64,000 nt of DNA from the NCBI RefSeq assembly GCF_000739815.1, contig NZ_BBJJ01000031.1:20492-84491 (forward strand). Direction: 5' to 3'. A program made the position numbers and the translations under genes. Each line of letters begins with the position of its first letter. The stretch's first letter is position 1. Source of the DNA: Paraburkholderia mimosarum LMG 23256 = NBRC 106338 (lineage in GTDB: Bacteria; Pseudomonadota; Gammaproteobacteria; Burkholderiales; Burkholderiaceae). The notes beneath the pieces were generated by a model. The model was given only the letters and a program-made list of their open reading frames with translations, made no database searches and had not been told where the DNA came from. Positions 45,829 through 54,667 of the stretch are shown here, one piece after another.

Positions 45829-45859
45829 GCGCTGCCGCCAGGATCCCAAACGACGCGCG

Positions 45860-46261
45860 CTACTGCGCAGCCGGTACCGGCTGCGCAAGCGCCGGCGTTG
45901 GGCGATGCGGAGGACGCGGCGGGCGCGGCGGCGGATTGGGCCGGCCGCCGCCTCCGGCACCGGACTGCACTTCCACGTACGGCGCGACGATATACGGCTG
46001 CGACGAATCGGGGGCGAGGCCGGCCGGCTGCACCGCCTGGACCATCGGCTCACGCGAGAGCGGCGCGTTCTGCAGCACCATGCCCGGTTGGCCGTCGCTA
46101 ATGCCCATTTGCGTGTCCAGCACGAGCGGCTGCCCCGCATGGGCGCTTGCGCTCGCGCACGCAATGAAGACGGCGAGCAGCCCTGCCCGCGTCAAAGAAA
46201 AACGACATGACGCGTGGTGAGACGGCAAAAGCGTTCGATGGGAAATGCGGTCTTGCATCAT
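45860..46261 (-). CDS. Hypothetical secreted proline-rich protein
   Basis: The 133-residue protein has a signal peptide (about residues 22-42, ending ASAHA). A short polar domain follows with LVLDTQMGISDGQPGMVL, then a Pro/Arg/Gly-rich tail from residue 100 (RPNPPPRPPRPPHRP). I recognise no family. The tail may be a cell-wall or nucleic-acid-binding linker. Confidence 0.6.
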   Translation of the reverse strand: MMQDRISHRTLLPSHHASCRFSLTRAGLLAVFIACASASAHAGQPLVLDTQMGISDGQPGMVLQNAPLSREPMVQAVQPAGLAPDSSQPYIVAPYVEVQSGAGGGGRPNPPPRPPRPPHRPTPALAQPVPAAQ

Positions 46262-46377
46262 GAGCGGCCCCGGTAGAAAGCGACACCATTGCTATGACGG
46301 CTCGTCGCAAAAAAGACTTTACCTTACCCCGGTGGGAAGGCTCAGACTCTGTTCCATCGACGGCGCAGAAATGACAA

Positions 46378-46399
46378 AGCCCCGCCAACGCGGGGCTTG
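46378..46399 (-). terminator. Terminator after the DUF3563 gene
   Basis: On the minus strand AAGCCCCGC and GCGGGGCTT form a 9-bp stem with a 4-nt loop, followed by TTGTCATTT. The T-tract is imperfect. Confidence 0.65.
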
Positions 46400-46445
46400 A
46401 GACAGTGCCGCTCGCAACCGGTCTGAAACCCGGTCGAGGCCGGCC

Positions 46446-46595
46446 TTACAGCGAGTTGTAGCCGTTCGACTCGATCGAACGGATGCGCTGTTCGAGCTGC
46501 ACGATATCCGACGACGACGCGAGATACGCTTCGCGGCGGCGACGTTCGGCGGTTTCAAACCAGGTGCCCAGCTTTTCGAGAAAGTACGCAAACAT
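46446..46595 (-). CDS. DUF3563 family small protein
   Basis: The 49-residue protein has an amphipathic helical N-terminus (MFAYFLEKLGTWFE) and a conserved end YLASSSDIVQLEQRIRSIE. It is highly conserved in Burkholderiaceae and of unknown function. GGAG lies upstream of ATG 46595. Its promoter region carries two identical 10-bp direct repeats. Confidence 0.85.
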   Translation of the reverse strand: MFAYFLEKLGTWFETAERRRREAYLASSSDIVQLEQRIRSIESNGYNSL

Positions 46596-46645
46596 GATGG
46601 TGTGCTCCAAGGATTCGGTTCGGCGATCCCCGGTGATTTGCATCA

Positions 46646-46679
46646 GGGATAACCCTAACTAGGGATAACCCGCATTATA
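46646..46679 (-). promoter_or_regulatory. Promoter with tandem GGGTTATCCC repeats upstream of DUF3563
   Basis: On the minus strand TATAAT (46679-46674) is followed at once by GGGTTATCCC, six bases (TAGTTA), and GGGTTATCCC again. The two copies span the expected start of transcription, a good place for a repressor or for an initiation-coupled control. No good -35 match is evident. Confidence 0.55.
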
Positions 46680-46891
46680 ACCGTTGCACCAAACTTTGCT
46701 AGTGAATTGCCCGAATGCTGTGCATTCCATTTTGGAATGACGACGACCACCGAATCTGCAACATCATGTTTTATCGACAAGTTTTATCGACGATTTCCGG
46801 GCTATCGCCCGAAAGCAGCACCGATCGCACCAAATAAGTGCATGAGATCGACCGGGCTGCGTCAATTTGCCCGGCACCGTTGCAGCGGCGC

Positions 46892-47317
46892 TTAGTGCTT
46901 GTGACCGGGCTCCTGGCAGTTCAGCGGGGCCGCGTCGGCGAGCCCTTCGATAATCGGGCAGTCCGGCCGGTCGTCGCCGTGGCAGTGCGAAGCCAGATGG
47001 GCGAGCGTGTCGCGCATCTGGGAGAGTTCGGCGATGCGCTGGTCCAGTTCGGCCACATGATCGAGCGCGATCGACTTGACCTCGGCGCTCGCCCGCGAGC
47101 GGTCTTGCCAGAGCGCCAGCAGGCGCCGGATGTCGTCGACGAGAAAGCCGAGCCGACGCGCCTGGCGGATGAAGCGCAGCGAATGCACTTCCTCCCTGCC
47201 ATAGACGCGGTAGCCGGACGCCGTGCGCGCTTTGGGCGCCAGCAATCCGACACTTTCGTAGTAGCGAATCATTTTCGCCGTGACGCCCGATTCGCGTGCC
47301 GCTTCGCCGATGTTCAC
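46892..47317 (-). CDS. cueR: Copper-responsive MerR-family activator CueR
   Basis: The 141-residue protein has the MerR helix-turn-helix opening MNIGEAARESGV, a long dimer helix and the Cu(I)-binding pair C112 and C120 (HCHGDDRPDC). S77, the residue that marks monovalent-metal sensors, is present. It ends in a His-rich tail. GTG 47317 has GGGAGA 7 nt upstream. It is divergent from the CopZ-like gene, with a perfect CueR palindrome between them. Confidence 0.93.
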   Translation of the reverse strand: MNIGEAARESGVTAKMIRYYESVGLLAPKARTASGYRVYGREEVHSLRFIRQARRLGFLVDDIRRLLALWQDRSRASAEVKSIALDHVAELDQRIAELSQMRDTLAHLASHCHGDDRPDCPIIEGLADAAPLNCQEPGHKH

Positions 47318-47360
47318 GCCAGTTCTCCCGCTGTCAGGTGCGTTGGTGAGCAATGATTCG

Positions 47361-47391
47361 ATCGTACACCTTCCCATGATGGGAAGGTCCA
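47361..47391 (-). promoter_or_regulatory. CueR operator in a 19-bp-spaced promoter
   Basis: ACCTTCCC-N5-GGGAAGGT (47368-47388) is a perfect inverted repeat of the copA/CueR type. On the minus strand it sits between TGGACC (-35-like, 47391-47386) and TACGAT (-10-like, 47366-47361) with the 19-bp spacer typical of MerR activators. The geometry fits transcription of cueR itself; the plus-direction -10 position (CAGCGA) is poor. Confidence 0.85.
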
Positions 47392-47475
47392 GCGACACGA
47401 AGCCCCGCTGGCATAATCCGGCTGCGGCCTCATATGCAGCAAGTCACCCGTCTCACTCAGAAAAAGGAAGACACG

Positions 47476-47682
47476 ATGATCGAGTTCAACGTCGAAGGCA
47501 TGAGCTGCCAGCACTGCGTTGGCGCCGTCACGCGCGCGATTCACGAACATGACGCGCAGGCTAAGGTCGAGATCGATCTGGCCGCCGGCCGCGTCAAGGT
47601 CGAATCGAGTCAGAGTGCCGAAGTCCTGAAATCCGCCATCGACGAAGCTGGCTATACCGTAGTCGGCACAGCCGGCGCTTGA
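47476..47682 (+). CDS. copZ: CopZ-like heavy-metal-associated copper chaperone
   Basis: The 68-residue single HMA domain has the metal-binding motif MSCQHC (C11, C14). It shuttles Cu(I) in the cytosol to exporters or CueR. AAAGGAAG precedes ATG 47476. It is divergent from cueR and 11 nt upstream of an SDR-like gene. No copA ATPase is adjacent. Confidence 0.92.
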   Translation: MIEFNVEGMSCQHCVGAVTRAIHEHDAQAKVEIDLAAGRVKVESSQSAEVLKSAIDEAGYTVVGTAGA

Positions 47683-47693
47683 GAGGCCCCGCC

Positions 47694-48611
47694 ATGTTCA
47701 GGGTTGCCGTGATCGGCGCATCGGGCCTGCTCGGGCGCGCCGTCGTCCGCGAACTCGCAGCCGTTACCGACTGGCAGGTGGTGCCGACTGCGTTCCGCCA
47801 CGGCGGCCCGCAAGAGGCCGTGCTCGATGTGCGCGACGCGCACGCCGTCAATGCGTTCGTCGAGCGCGAGGCGCCCGATGCGATCGTACTGGCCGCCGCC
47901 GAGCGCCGCCCCAATGTCTGCGAGCATGATCCGGCCGCGGCGCGCGCCCTCAACGTCGATGCGGTGCGCAGCATCGCCACGGCGGCGCGGCAGCGTGGTG
48001 CGTGGGTGCTCTCGATCTCGACCGATTACGTTTTCGACGGCACCGAGCCCCCGTACGACATCGACGACACGCCGAATCCGCTCAACGCCTACGGCCAGAG
48101 CAAGCTCGAAGGCGAGCGCGCGCTGCTCGAAACCAGCGACAACGCCCTCGTGCTGCGCCTGCCGTTGCTGTACGGGCCGATCGTCGGCTGGCACGAGTCG
48201 GCGGTGACGAGCCTCGTGCCCGCCATCGTCGCCTCGGCGCAGCCCGGTGCGCGCGCCGCGCCGATGGACGCATGGGCGACGCGCTACCCGACCTTCACGC
48301 CCGACGTGGCGTTCCTCATCCGCGAGCTGCTGCTGCGCTTCGCGGACGGCGCGCCCGTGTGCGGGGTCGCGCAATGGTCCGGCGACGAGCCGATGACGAA
48401 GTACGACATCGCCCAACGGCTCGCGCAGGCGCTTGGCGTTCAGGCGCGGCTCCTCGCGCAGCCCACGCCCACGGACTCGACGCCCCGCCCGCGCGACTGC
48501 CACCTCGATTCGAGCCGTCTCGAAGCGCTGGGCATGGGCCGCCGCACGCCGTTCGACGCAGCGATCCGCGCGGTGCTGGACGCTTTCACCATCAGCGGCG
48601 AGCGGCGCTAA
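47694..48611 (+). CDS. Extended SDR of the dTDP-4-dehydrorhamnose reductase (RmlD) family
   Basis: The 305-residue protein has the cofactor motif GASGLLGRAV, STDYVFDG (catalytic Thr/Ser) and Y-G-Q-S-K as YxxxK. The best resemblance is to RmlD and to the MAT2B regulatory subunit. No other rhamnose genes are nearby, so the true sugar-nucleotide substrate is uncertain. It is tightly behind copZ (11 nt), a puzzling but possible operon link. Confidence 0.85.
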   Translation: MFRVAVIGASGLLGRAVVRELAAVTDWQVVPTAFRHGGPQEAVLDVRDAHAVNAFVEREAPDAIVLAAAERRPNVCEHDPAAARALNVDAVRSIATAARQRGAWVLSISTDYVFDGTEPPYDIDDTPNPLNAYGQSKLEGERALLETSDNALVLRLPLLYGPIVGWHESAVTSLVPAIVASAQPGARAAPMDAWATRYPTFTPDVAFLIRELLLRFADGAPVCGVAQWSGDEPMTKYDIAQRLAQALGVQARLLAQPTPTDSTPRPRDCHLDSSRLEALGMGRRTPFDAAIRAVLDAFTISGERR

Positions 48612-48665
48612 GCGGCGCCGCACGGCGACGCACGCGGCCGTTGCCGCTCGCCCTCCGGCAAACAT

Positions 48666-51600
48666 TCAGTGGAAATTCCGGCTTTCCGTCGCGAGCCGTC
48701 CGAGCAGCCGGCTGTGATCCTCCAGCCGGTGCGCCACGAGGTGCACCACCTCGCCTTCACGCTGCACCACGCCCGCCACCGCCAGCAGCGAAGACCCTAG
48801 CAGTTCCTTGCGCTGCGATTCGACGAGCGCCGCGTGCACGATCACGTTGACGCTGCCGGTCTCGTCCTCGAGCGAGACGAAGATCGTGCCGTTCGCCGTG
48901 CCCGGCCGTTGCCGCACCGTCACGATTCCGCACACGCGCGCGAGCATGCCGTGCCGGCAGTGCGCCAGTTGCTCCGCCGTGCGAAAGCGCTGCTTCGCGA
49001 GGCCGTGGCGCAGCAGCTCGAGCGGATGGCGATTGAGCGTGAGCCGCAGGCTCGCGTAATCGGCGACGATTTCGGCGCCCTCGGAAGCACGCGGCAACGC
49101 GAGCGGCGCCTCGGCAACGGGCGCGTCGCGCAGCAGCGCGGGCACCGCGTGCTGCGCCGTCACGGCCCACCACGCCTCGCGCCGGTGGCCCGCTATGCTC
49201 GCGAGCGCATTTGCCGCCGCCAGCGCCTCCAGCTCGCGCCGCGTGAGCGCGGCGCGGCGCGCGAGGTCGTCGACGTCGGTGAACGGCGCATGCTCGCGCG
49301 CTTGCATCACGCGCCGCGCGGCATCTTCGGAAAAGCCCTTGATGAGGCTGAAGCCGAGACGCACGGCCGGGCCGCCGTGACCGGAGAGCCCGTAGCGCCG
49401 CGGCGCGAGCGCAATGCGCATGCGCACGATGCGCTTGAGGCCATCCATGAACCTGTGCCGCCGGCCGCCGCGCTTGAGCATGCCCCTTCGCGTCAGCGCA
49501 GCGGCGTCGAGCAGCGCACGATAATGCCCCGCTTCGGCCCGGCGTGCACGAACCGTCTCGCCATCGAAACGCTGCCCCGGTGCGCCGCGGCTCTCCAGCA
49601 CCGACTCCCAGTCGCTCAGCGCGATATCGGGCGCGCGCACCTGCACGCCGTGGCGCTTCGCATCCTGCACGAGCTGCGAAGGCGAATAGAAACCGAGCGG
49701 CTGACTGTTCAGCAGTCCTGCCAGAAATGCCGCGGGCTCGTAGCGCTTGAGCCACGCACTCGTGTAGACGAGCAGCGCGAAGCTCGCCGCATGGCTCTCT
49801 GGAAAACCGTAGTCGCCGAAACCCTCGATCTGCCTGCAGATGCGCTCGGCGAATTCCGGCGTGTAGCCTTTTCCGAGCATGCGCTTCGTGAGATCGGCCT
49901 GATACGGACGCAGATCGCCATCGCGCCGCCACGCCGCCATCGCGCGGCGCAGCTTGTCGGCTTCCTCGCCGGTGTAGTCGGCGGCGACCATCGCGAGATG
50001 CATCACCTGCTCCTGGAAGATCGGCACGCCGAGCGTGCGTTCGAGCACCGGACGCAGCTCCTCCTTCGCGTACTCCACCACCTCGTCCCCGCGCCGCCGC
50101 TTCAGATACGGATGCACCATGTCGCCCTGGATCGGCCCGGGCCGCACGATCGCCACCTGGATCACGAGGTCGTAGTAGGTACGCGGCTTCAGCCGCGGCA
50201 ACATGCTCTGCTGCGCGCGCGACTCGATCTGGAACACGCCGACGGTGTCGGCCTTCGAACACATGCGATAGACCGCCGGGTCCTCGACCGGAATGTCCTG
50301 CACGCGCATCTCCGGCAGGCCGCGCCGCAGCGCCACGAATTCGAGCGAACGCCGGATCGCCGAGAGCATGCCGAGCGCGAGCACATCTACTTTCAGAAGC
50401 CGCAGCGCGTCGATATCGTCCTTGTCCCACTCGATCACGTAGCGGTCCTTCATCGCCGCGTTTTCGATCGGCACGAGCCGCGAGAGCTTGTCGCGCGCGA
50501 TCACGAAACCGCCGACGTGCTGCGAGAGGTGGCGCGGAAAACCGCGCAGCTCGCGCGTGAGCCGGATGAGCTGCTGCGTGACGTGCGAGTCCGGCGAGAA
50601 GCCCGCCTCCTCCAGATGGCGCGCGATCGAATCGGGACCGTCCCACCACTGATGCGCGCCCGAGAGTTTTTCGACGAGCGCGTTATCGAGGCCGAGCGCC
50701 TTCCCCACGTCGCGCAGCGCGCTGCGCGCACGATAGGTGATGAGCGTCGCGGCCAGCGCGGCGCGGCGCGTGCCGTACTTGCGGTAGATGTACTGGATGA
50801 CTTCCTCGCGGCGCTGATGCTCGAAGTCGACGTCGATGTCGGGCGGCTCGTTGCGCGCGCGGGACAGAAAGCGCGCCACGAGCATGTTCATGCGTACCGG
50901 GTCGATCTCCGTGATCTTCAGGCAGTAGCACACCACCGAGTTCGCCGCCGAGCCGCGCCCCTGGCACAGGATCTTTTGCTCGCGAGCGTAGCGGACGATG
51001 TCGTGCACGGTCAGGAAGTACTTCTCGTACTTCAGCTCGGCGATCAGCCGCAGTTCCTCTTCGATCTGCTTGAGGCGCTTTTCGGTCATGCCATCGGGCC
51101 AGCGCTCGGCCGCGCCCTGCATCACGAGCTTTTCGAGCCACGAAGCGGGCGTCTCGCCGGGCGGCACCAGTTCCTCGGGATATTCGTAGGCCAGCTCGCC
51201 GAGCGAGAACGTGCAGCGGCGCGCGACTTCGAGCGTCGCGTCGAGCGCCTCGCGCGGATAGATCGCGCCAAGCCGTACGCGCGAGCGCAAGTGACGCTCC
51301 GCATTCGCCTCCAGCGCGCGCCCGCACGAAGCGAGCGGCTTACCGATGCGGATCGCGCTCAGCGTGTCCTGCAAGGGCTTGCGCGAGCGCGCGTGCATCA
51401 GCACCCCGCCCGCCGCGACGAGCGGCAGGCCGCTTTCCTGCGAGACGTGACGCAGCACTTCGATCTGCGTGTCGTCGCCGCCCGTTTGCCACAGCTCGAG
51501 CGCGAGCCAGGCGCGCTCGGCCGCGAAGCCCGCGAGCCAGTGCGCGGCCCGCATGGTTTGCGCGAGCGTGGCCGCGCGCTGCGGCACCAGCAGCAGCACG

Positions 51601-52169
51601 CAGTCGCGCAAATGCTTCAGATGCTCGAAGCCCGGCCCGGGCTCGGTGAAATCGGCGGGATGCACGCGGTAGCTGCCCTTCGCCGCACGCGAGCGCGCGA
51701 GCGTGATCAGCTCGCAAAGATTGCCGTAGCCCTCGCGGTTCATGGCGAGCGCGACGAGCGTGCAGAACGGTGCGCCATGTTCGTCGACGAGACCCAGCTC
51801 GCTGCCGATCAGCAACTGCAACGACGGCTCGAACGGGCCCAGGGCCGCGGCCGCAGCATTGCCGCCGAGCGCGCGGGCCTCGCGCACGGCTTCGTCATGG
51901 GCTTTTTTGCGCGCCTCGTCGTACTCGTTGAGCGCGCTGTATGCGCGCACGACGCCCGCGAACGAGCATTCGTCGGTGATCGCGAGCGAGCGGTAGCCAT
52001 GGCGGATCGCCTGCTCCACCAGCTCACCCGGGCGCGACGCGCCGCGCAGGAAAGTGAAGTTGGTGAGGCAGTGCAGTTCCGCGTAGTCAGGCAACTGCGC
52101 AGGCAACTGCGGAGGCAACTGTGCAGGTAACTGAGAAGGCGACGGCGCGCCCGTCCCGCTGGTCGACAT
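48666..52169 (-). CDS. dnaE2: Error-prone DNA polymerase III alpha subunit DnaE2 (ImuC)
   Basis: The 1167-residue C-family polymerase starts with an N-terminal PHP domain (ELHCLTNFTFLRGAS). Palm motifs include PDIDVDFEHQRREEVI with catalytic Asp residues; the HhH and OB domains lie toward the C-terminus (GIVTVRQRPGTANGT). It is the catalytic unit of the mutagenic translesion complex with ImuA and ImuB. Residues 12-27 are a QLPA-type repeat encoded by a 12-bp tandem array. AGGAA precedes ATG 52169. It is third in the LexA-controlled operon, 33 nt after imuB. Confidence 0.96.
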   Translation of the reverse strand: MSTSGTGAPSPSQLPAQLPPQLPAQLPDYAELHCLTNFTFLRGASRPGELVEQAIRHGYRSLAITDECSFAGVVRAYSALNEYDEARKKAHDEAVREARALGGNAAAAALGPFEPSLQLLIGSELGLVDEHGAPFCTLVALAMNREGYGNLCELITLARSRAAKGSYRVHPADFTEPGPGFEHLKHLRDCVLLLVPQRAATLAQTMRAAHWLAGFAAERAWLALELWQTGGDDTQIEVLRHVSQESGLPLVAAGGVLMHARSRKPLQDTLSAIRIGKPLASCGRALEANAERHLRSRVRLGAIYPREALDATLEVARRCTFSLGELAYEYPEELVPPGETPASWLEKLVMQGAAERWPDGMTEKRLKQIEEELRLIAELKYEKYFLTVHDIVRYAREQKILCQGRGSAANSVVCYCLKITEIDPVRMNMLVARFLSRARNEPPDIDVDFEHQRREEVIQYIYRKYGTRRAALAATLITYRARSALRDVGKALGLDNALVEKLSGAHQWWDGPDSIARHLEEAGFSPDSHVTQQLIRLTRELRGFPRHLSQHVGGFVIARDKLSRLVPIENAAMKDRYVIEWDKDDIDALRLLKVDVLALGMLSAIRRSLEFVALRRGLPEMRVQDIPVEDPAVYRMCSKADTVGVFQIESRAQQSMLPRLKPRTYYDLVIQVAIVRPGPIQGDMVHPYLKRRRGDEVVEYAKEELRPVLERTLGVPIFQEQVMHLAMVAADYTGEEADKLRRAMAAWRRDGDLRPYQADLTKRMLGKGYTPEFAERICRQIEGFGDYGFPESHAASFALLVYTSAWLKRYEPAAFLAGLLNSQPLGFYSPSQLVQDAKRHGVQVRAPDIALSDWESVLESRGAPGQRFDGETVRARRAEAGHYRALLDAAALTRRGMLKRGGRRHRFMDGLKRIVRMRIALAPRRYGLSGHGGPAVRLGFSLIKGFSEDAARRVMQAREHAPFTDVDDLARRAALTRRELEALAAANALASIAGHRREAWWAVTAQHAVPALLRDAPVAEAPLALPRASEGAEIVADYASLRLTLNRHPLELLRHGLAKQRFRTAEQLAHCRHGMLARVCGIVTVRQRPGTANGTIFVSLEDETGSVNVIVHAALVESQRKELLGSSLLAVAGVVQREGEVVHLVAHRLEDHSRLLGRLATESRNFH
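52089..52136. repeat. Four 12-bp tandem repeats in the 5' end of dnaE2
   Basis: Units of the form AGGCAACTGCGC repeat four times with few changes, encoding QLPA, QLPP, QLPA and QLPS-type units. As the unit is a multiple of three, copy-number change would keep the frame. Confidence 0.85.
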
Positions 52170-52202
52170 GATTCCTGAAACCCAAAAAACGACGAATAAA
52201 CG

Positions 52203-53804
52203 CTAGCCGAAAAGCCCTTGCAGATACCACTGGCCGCCAATGCGCTCGCGATACAGCCAGAACATGCGGCCCTGGTCGTCGGCGGCGACGTAGTAGTCGC
52301 GCCCGACGCCCTCGCCGTCCCACCAGCCGGACTCGATGCGCTCGGTGCGCGTGAGCGTCTTCAACGGCCGTCGATAAACCGGCCTGTCGCCGCGCGTCGC
52401 GAGCTTGAGCGGCTTTTCGAGCAGCCATGCCGGGCGCGGCTGCGCCGGCAGCGGCACTTCGGGCAGGTCGAAGGCGCTCTGCACGGGCGCGCTTTCCTTT
52501 TCCATATCGGGTCCGTTGCGCCCCTTGCGCGGCTTGCGCGAGCGCTTCGCGCCGCTCTCGCGGTAAGGCCGCGCCGACATCGCCAGCTCCGGCCGGTGAT
52601 CGTCCTCGACGAAAAGCTGCAGCACGTTCTGCTCGCCGAGCCGCGCGCCGATGCGCTCGAAAAGCTGGCCAAGCGACGCCTCGGCGGCCTCGGCCATCGG
52701 AAAGAGCGTGTCGGTGGGCGCCGCGTATTCGCTCACCTGCGAGGCGACGAGCGCGAGGCCGATCACGGGCGCCGCGAGTTCGGTCTGATTCAGGCGCTCG
52801 CGCAGCAGCCACAGCAGGTGCTCGGCGTCGCGCGAAGGCGCCGCCCAGGCGATCGTGAGACTGGAAGTGCGCGGCGCATGCCGCGAGGCCAGCTCGTGCG
52901 CGAGACGCAGTTCGAAAGCGCTCAGCGCGGCGTGCTGCGCGGCGAGCCAGCCGGCCAGCTGCATCACGAGGCGGCGCGCGGCAAAGAGCAGCGCCTCGGC
53001 GCTCTCCACGCGCGCGTGCAATTCGAGCGACGCGTGAAACGACGGCGGCGCGGCGAACCAGACGCGCGGATCGGGCGCCTCGCCGCGCGCCTGCGCAAGC
53101 CAGCCGAGCACGCCGTCGCCGAAGCGCCGCACGATGCCGTCGCGCGGCAGCCGCCGCAGATCGCCGAGCGTCGCGCAGCCGATCTGCGTGAGCGCGTGGT
53201 CGTGCTGCGCGGCGAACGGCGCGAGCGCCACCGGCAATGCATCGAGCACGCGTTCGAGCGTCGTTTCCTTGAGCACGCGCCAGCGGCGCGACGAACGCGT
53301 GGCGCGCGCCTGTGCGAGTGTCCACCCGCCCCACGCCGTGGGCGCGCAGGCAATGCGTGCGATGTGTCCGCAGCCGGCCACCGTCGCCGCGACCCTGGCG
53401 AGCAGCGCGCGCACGCCGCCGAACAGACGCAGCCCCGAGCCGACTTCGAGCAACAGCGTGTGCGACTGCGCGAGCGACACCTTGGGCGTATAGGCGAGCA
53501 ACGCGAGCGCGAGCGCCTCGAAGGCGCGGGCCTCGCGCGCCGGATCGGGCTCGAGCAGCACGAGCCCCGGCGCGAGCGCCAGCGCATGCGAGCGCGTGTT
53601 GCCGGGCTGCACGCCGAGGCGCAGCGCGCCCTGATCGGGGATCAGGATGCGCGTGGGATCGGCAAGCGCGTAACAGCGCAGCGCAGCGCAGGCCTCGACG
53701 CCCTCAGACGGGGGTGACGGGTATGACGTTGACGGCACCGGCGGCGTCAGCGGCCTGACGGCCTCGAGCGGCAACAGCGGCAAGGTGACGGCGATCCACA
53801 GCAT
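52203..53804 (-). CDS. imuB: Y-family polymerase-like protein ImuB
   Basis: The 533-residue protein opens with the ImuB hallmark MLWIAVTLPLLPLEAV. The Y-family fold is kept (LLLEVGSGLRLFGG) but the usual catalytic carboxylates are missing, as in other ImuB proteins, which act as a clamp-binding hub rather than a polymerase. The C-terminal region contains the WYLQGLFG end. It overlaps imuA by 101 nt. Confidence 0.94.
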   Translation of the reverse strand: MLWIAVTLPLLPLEAVRPLTPPVPSTSYPSPPSEGVEACAALRCYALADPTRILIPDQGALRLGVQPGNTRSHALALAPGLVLLEPDPAREARAFEALALALLAYTPKVSLAQSHTLLLEVGSGLRLFGGVRALLARVAATVAGCGHIARIACAPTAWGGWTLAQARATRSSRRWRVLKETTLERVLDALPVALAPFAAQHDHALTQIGCATLGDLRRLPRDGIVRRFGDGVLGWLAQARGEAPDPRVWFAAPPSFHASLELHARVESAEALLFAARRLVMQLAGWLAAQHAALSAFELRLAHELASRHAPRTSSLTIAWAAPSRDAEHLLWLLRERLNQTELAAPVIGLALVASQVSEYAAPTDTLFPMAEAAEASLGQLFERIGARLGEQNVLQLFVEDDHRPELAMSARPYRESGAKRSRKPRKGRNGPDMEKESAPVQSAFDLPEVPLPAQPRPAWLLEKPLKLATRGDRPVYRRPLKTLTRTERIESGWWDGEGVGRDYYVAADDQGRMFWLYRERIGGQWYLQGLFG

Positions 53805-54582
53805 GATTGACCCCGGGCCACGGCATGACGACGGAAGCTGCGTCCGGCTGGGGCAGCACTGCGTCCTGCAGCGGCAATGTAATGACGAGTGGTTGGGCGG
53901 GCGGCGGCCCGCGGCGCTTGAAAATATCGACGGATAGCGCGGCGAGCTGCATCCATTGCCGCCGGTTCAGGTTCGCGTCGGCGGGCGCCGGCACCGGCGA
54001 GCAGGTCATGCGCAACGGCGCCGGCGACGACTGGTTGCGCGCGGCGAGCGGCCGCACGAGAAACGCGAGCGCCTGCGAATCCTGGGCGGCGACCTGCAGG
54101 CGGCGCACGGCATCGGCGCGCGCCTTCGTCTGCCAGAGCAGCACGGCGCCCATGCCTTCCTGCTTGAGCGCCTGCTCGGCCACCCAGGCGGCCTCCTCTT
54201 CGGCCGCGCGCACCCAGATCACGCGTTCGAGGGCGAGCCCCCAGGTCTTGAGCGCGCAGGCGTACGGACGCCACGGCGGCGCGACCAGCAGCACGTGCCT
54301 GCCAGCTTGCGCGGTGAGCGCGCGCAACGCCGGCGCGACGAGCCGCATCTCCCCCACGCCGCCCTGCTCGACGAGCAGTTCGGTCAAGCTGCCCGCGGGC
54401 CAGCCGGCGCCCGGGAGCTGGGCGTCGAGCGTGGCGTGGCCGCTCGGCACCGAACGCTCGCTCGCGTGGGCAAGCTGATCGCCTTGCCACACGCGGCTTT
54501 GCAGCCGGGGAGGCAAGTGTTCGGCGAGCTGCGCGGCGAGTTGCGCGGTGATGGGCTGCGCAGGGATCTGGACTGCTGCCAT
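53704..54582 (-). CDS. imuA: Translesion synthesis-associated protein ImuA
   Basis: The 292-residue RecA-like protein lacks a full Walker A (the equivalent is GWPAGSLTELLVEQGGVGEM). It is the first gene of the SOS mutasome imuA-imuB-dnaE2. Its N-terminus has a small repeat AQLAAQLAEHLPPRL. The 3' 101 nt are read in a second frame as the start of imuB. A perfect LexA box lies 86 nt upstream. Confidence 0.92.
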   Translation of the reverse strand: MAAVQIPAQPITAQLAAQLAEHLPPRLQSRVWQGDQLAHASERSVPSGHATLDAQLPGAGWPAGSLTELLVEQGGVGEMRLVAPALRALTAQAGRHVLLVAPPWRPYACALKTWGLALERVIWVRAAEEEAAWVAEQALKQEGMGAVLLWQTKARADAVRRLQVAAQDSQALAFLVRPLAARNQSSPAPLRMTCSPVPAPADANLNRRQWMQLAALSVDIFKRRGPPPAQPLVITLPLQDAVLPQPDAASVVMPWPGVNHAVDRRHLAAVAARGRQAADAAGAVNVIPVTPV

Positions 54583-54667
54583 GATTCTGGGCCTGATCGA
54601 TGGGAATACCTCACCCTGCCCGGCTGGAAATGGGGCATGGGTGGGAAGGAGGTCGGCTTGCCTCCAC

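Noticed and set aside
46656..46680. Resemblance to the I-SceI homing-endonuclease site
   Set aside because: Only the first ten bases (TAGGGATAAC) match; the remainder differs and no homing endonuclease or intron is present.
46768..46791. Two copies of GTTTTATCGAC, 13 bp apart
   Set aside because: Only two units, in AT-rich DNA between the DUF3563 and cueR genes, with no link to a promoter or structure.
48834..52130. A 1098-codon open frame on the plus strand
   Set aside because: It lies entirely opposite dnaE2, is rich in Arg/His/Glu/Ala and shows no domain. Long antisense frames are expected in DNA with high GC at third positions.
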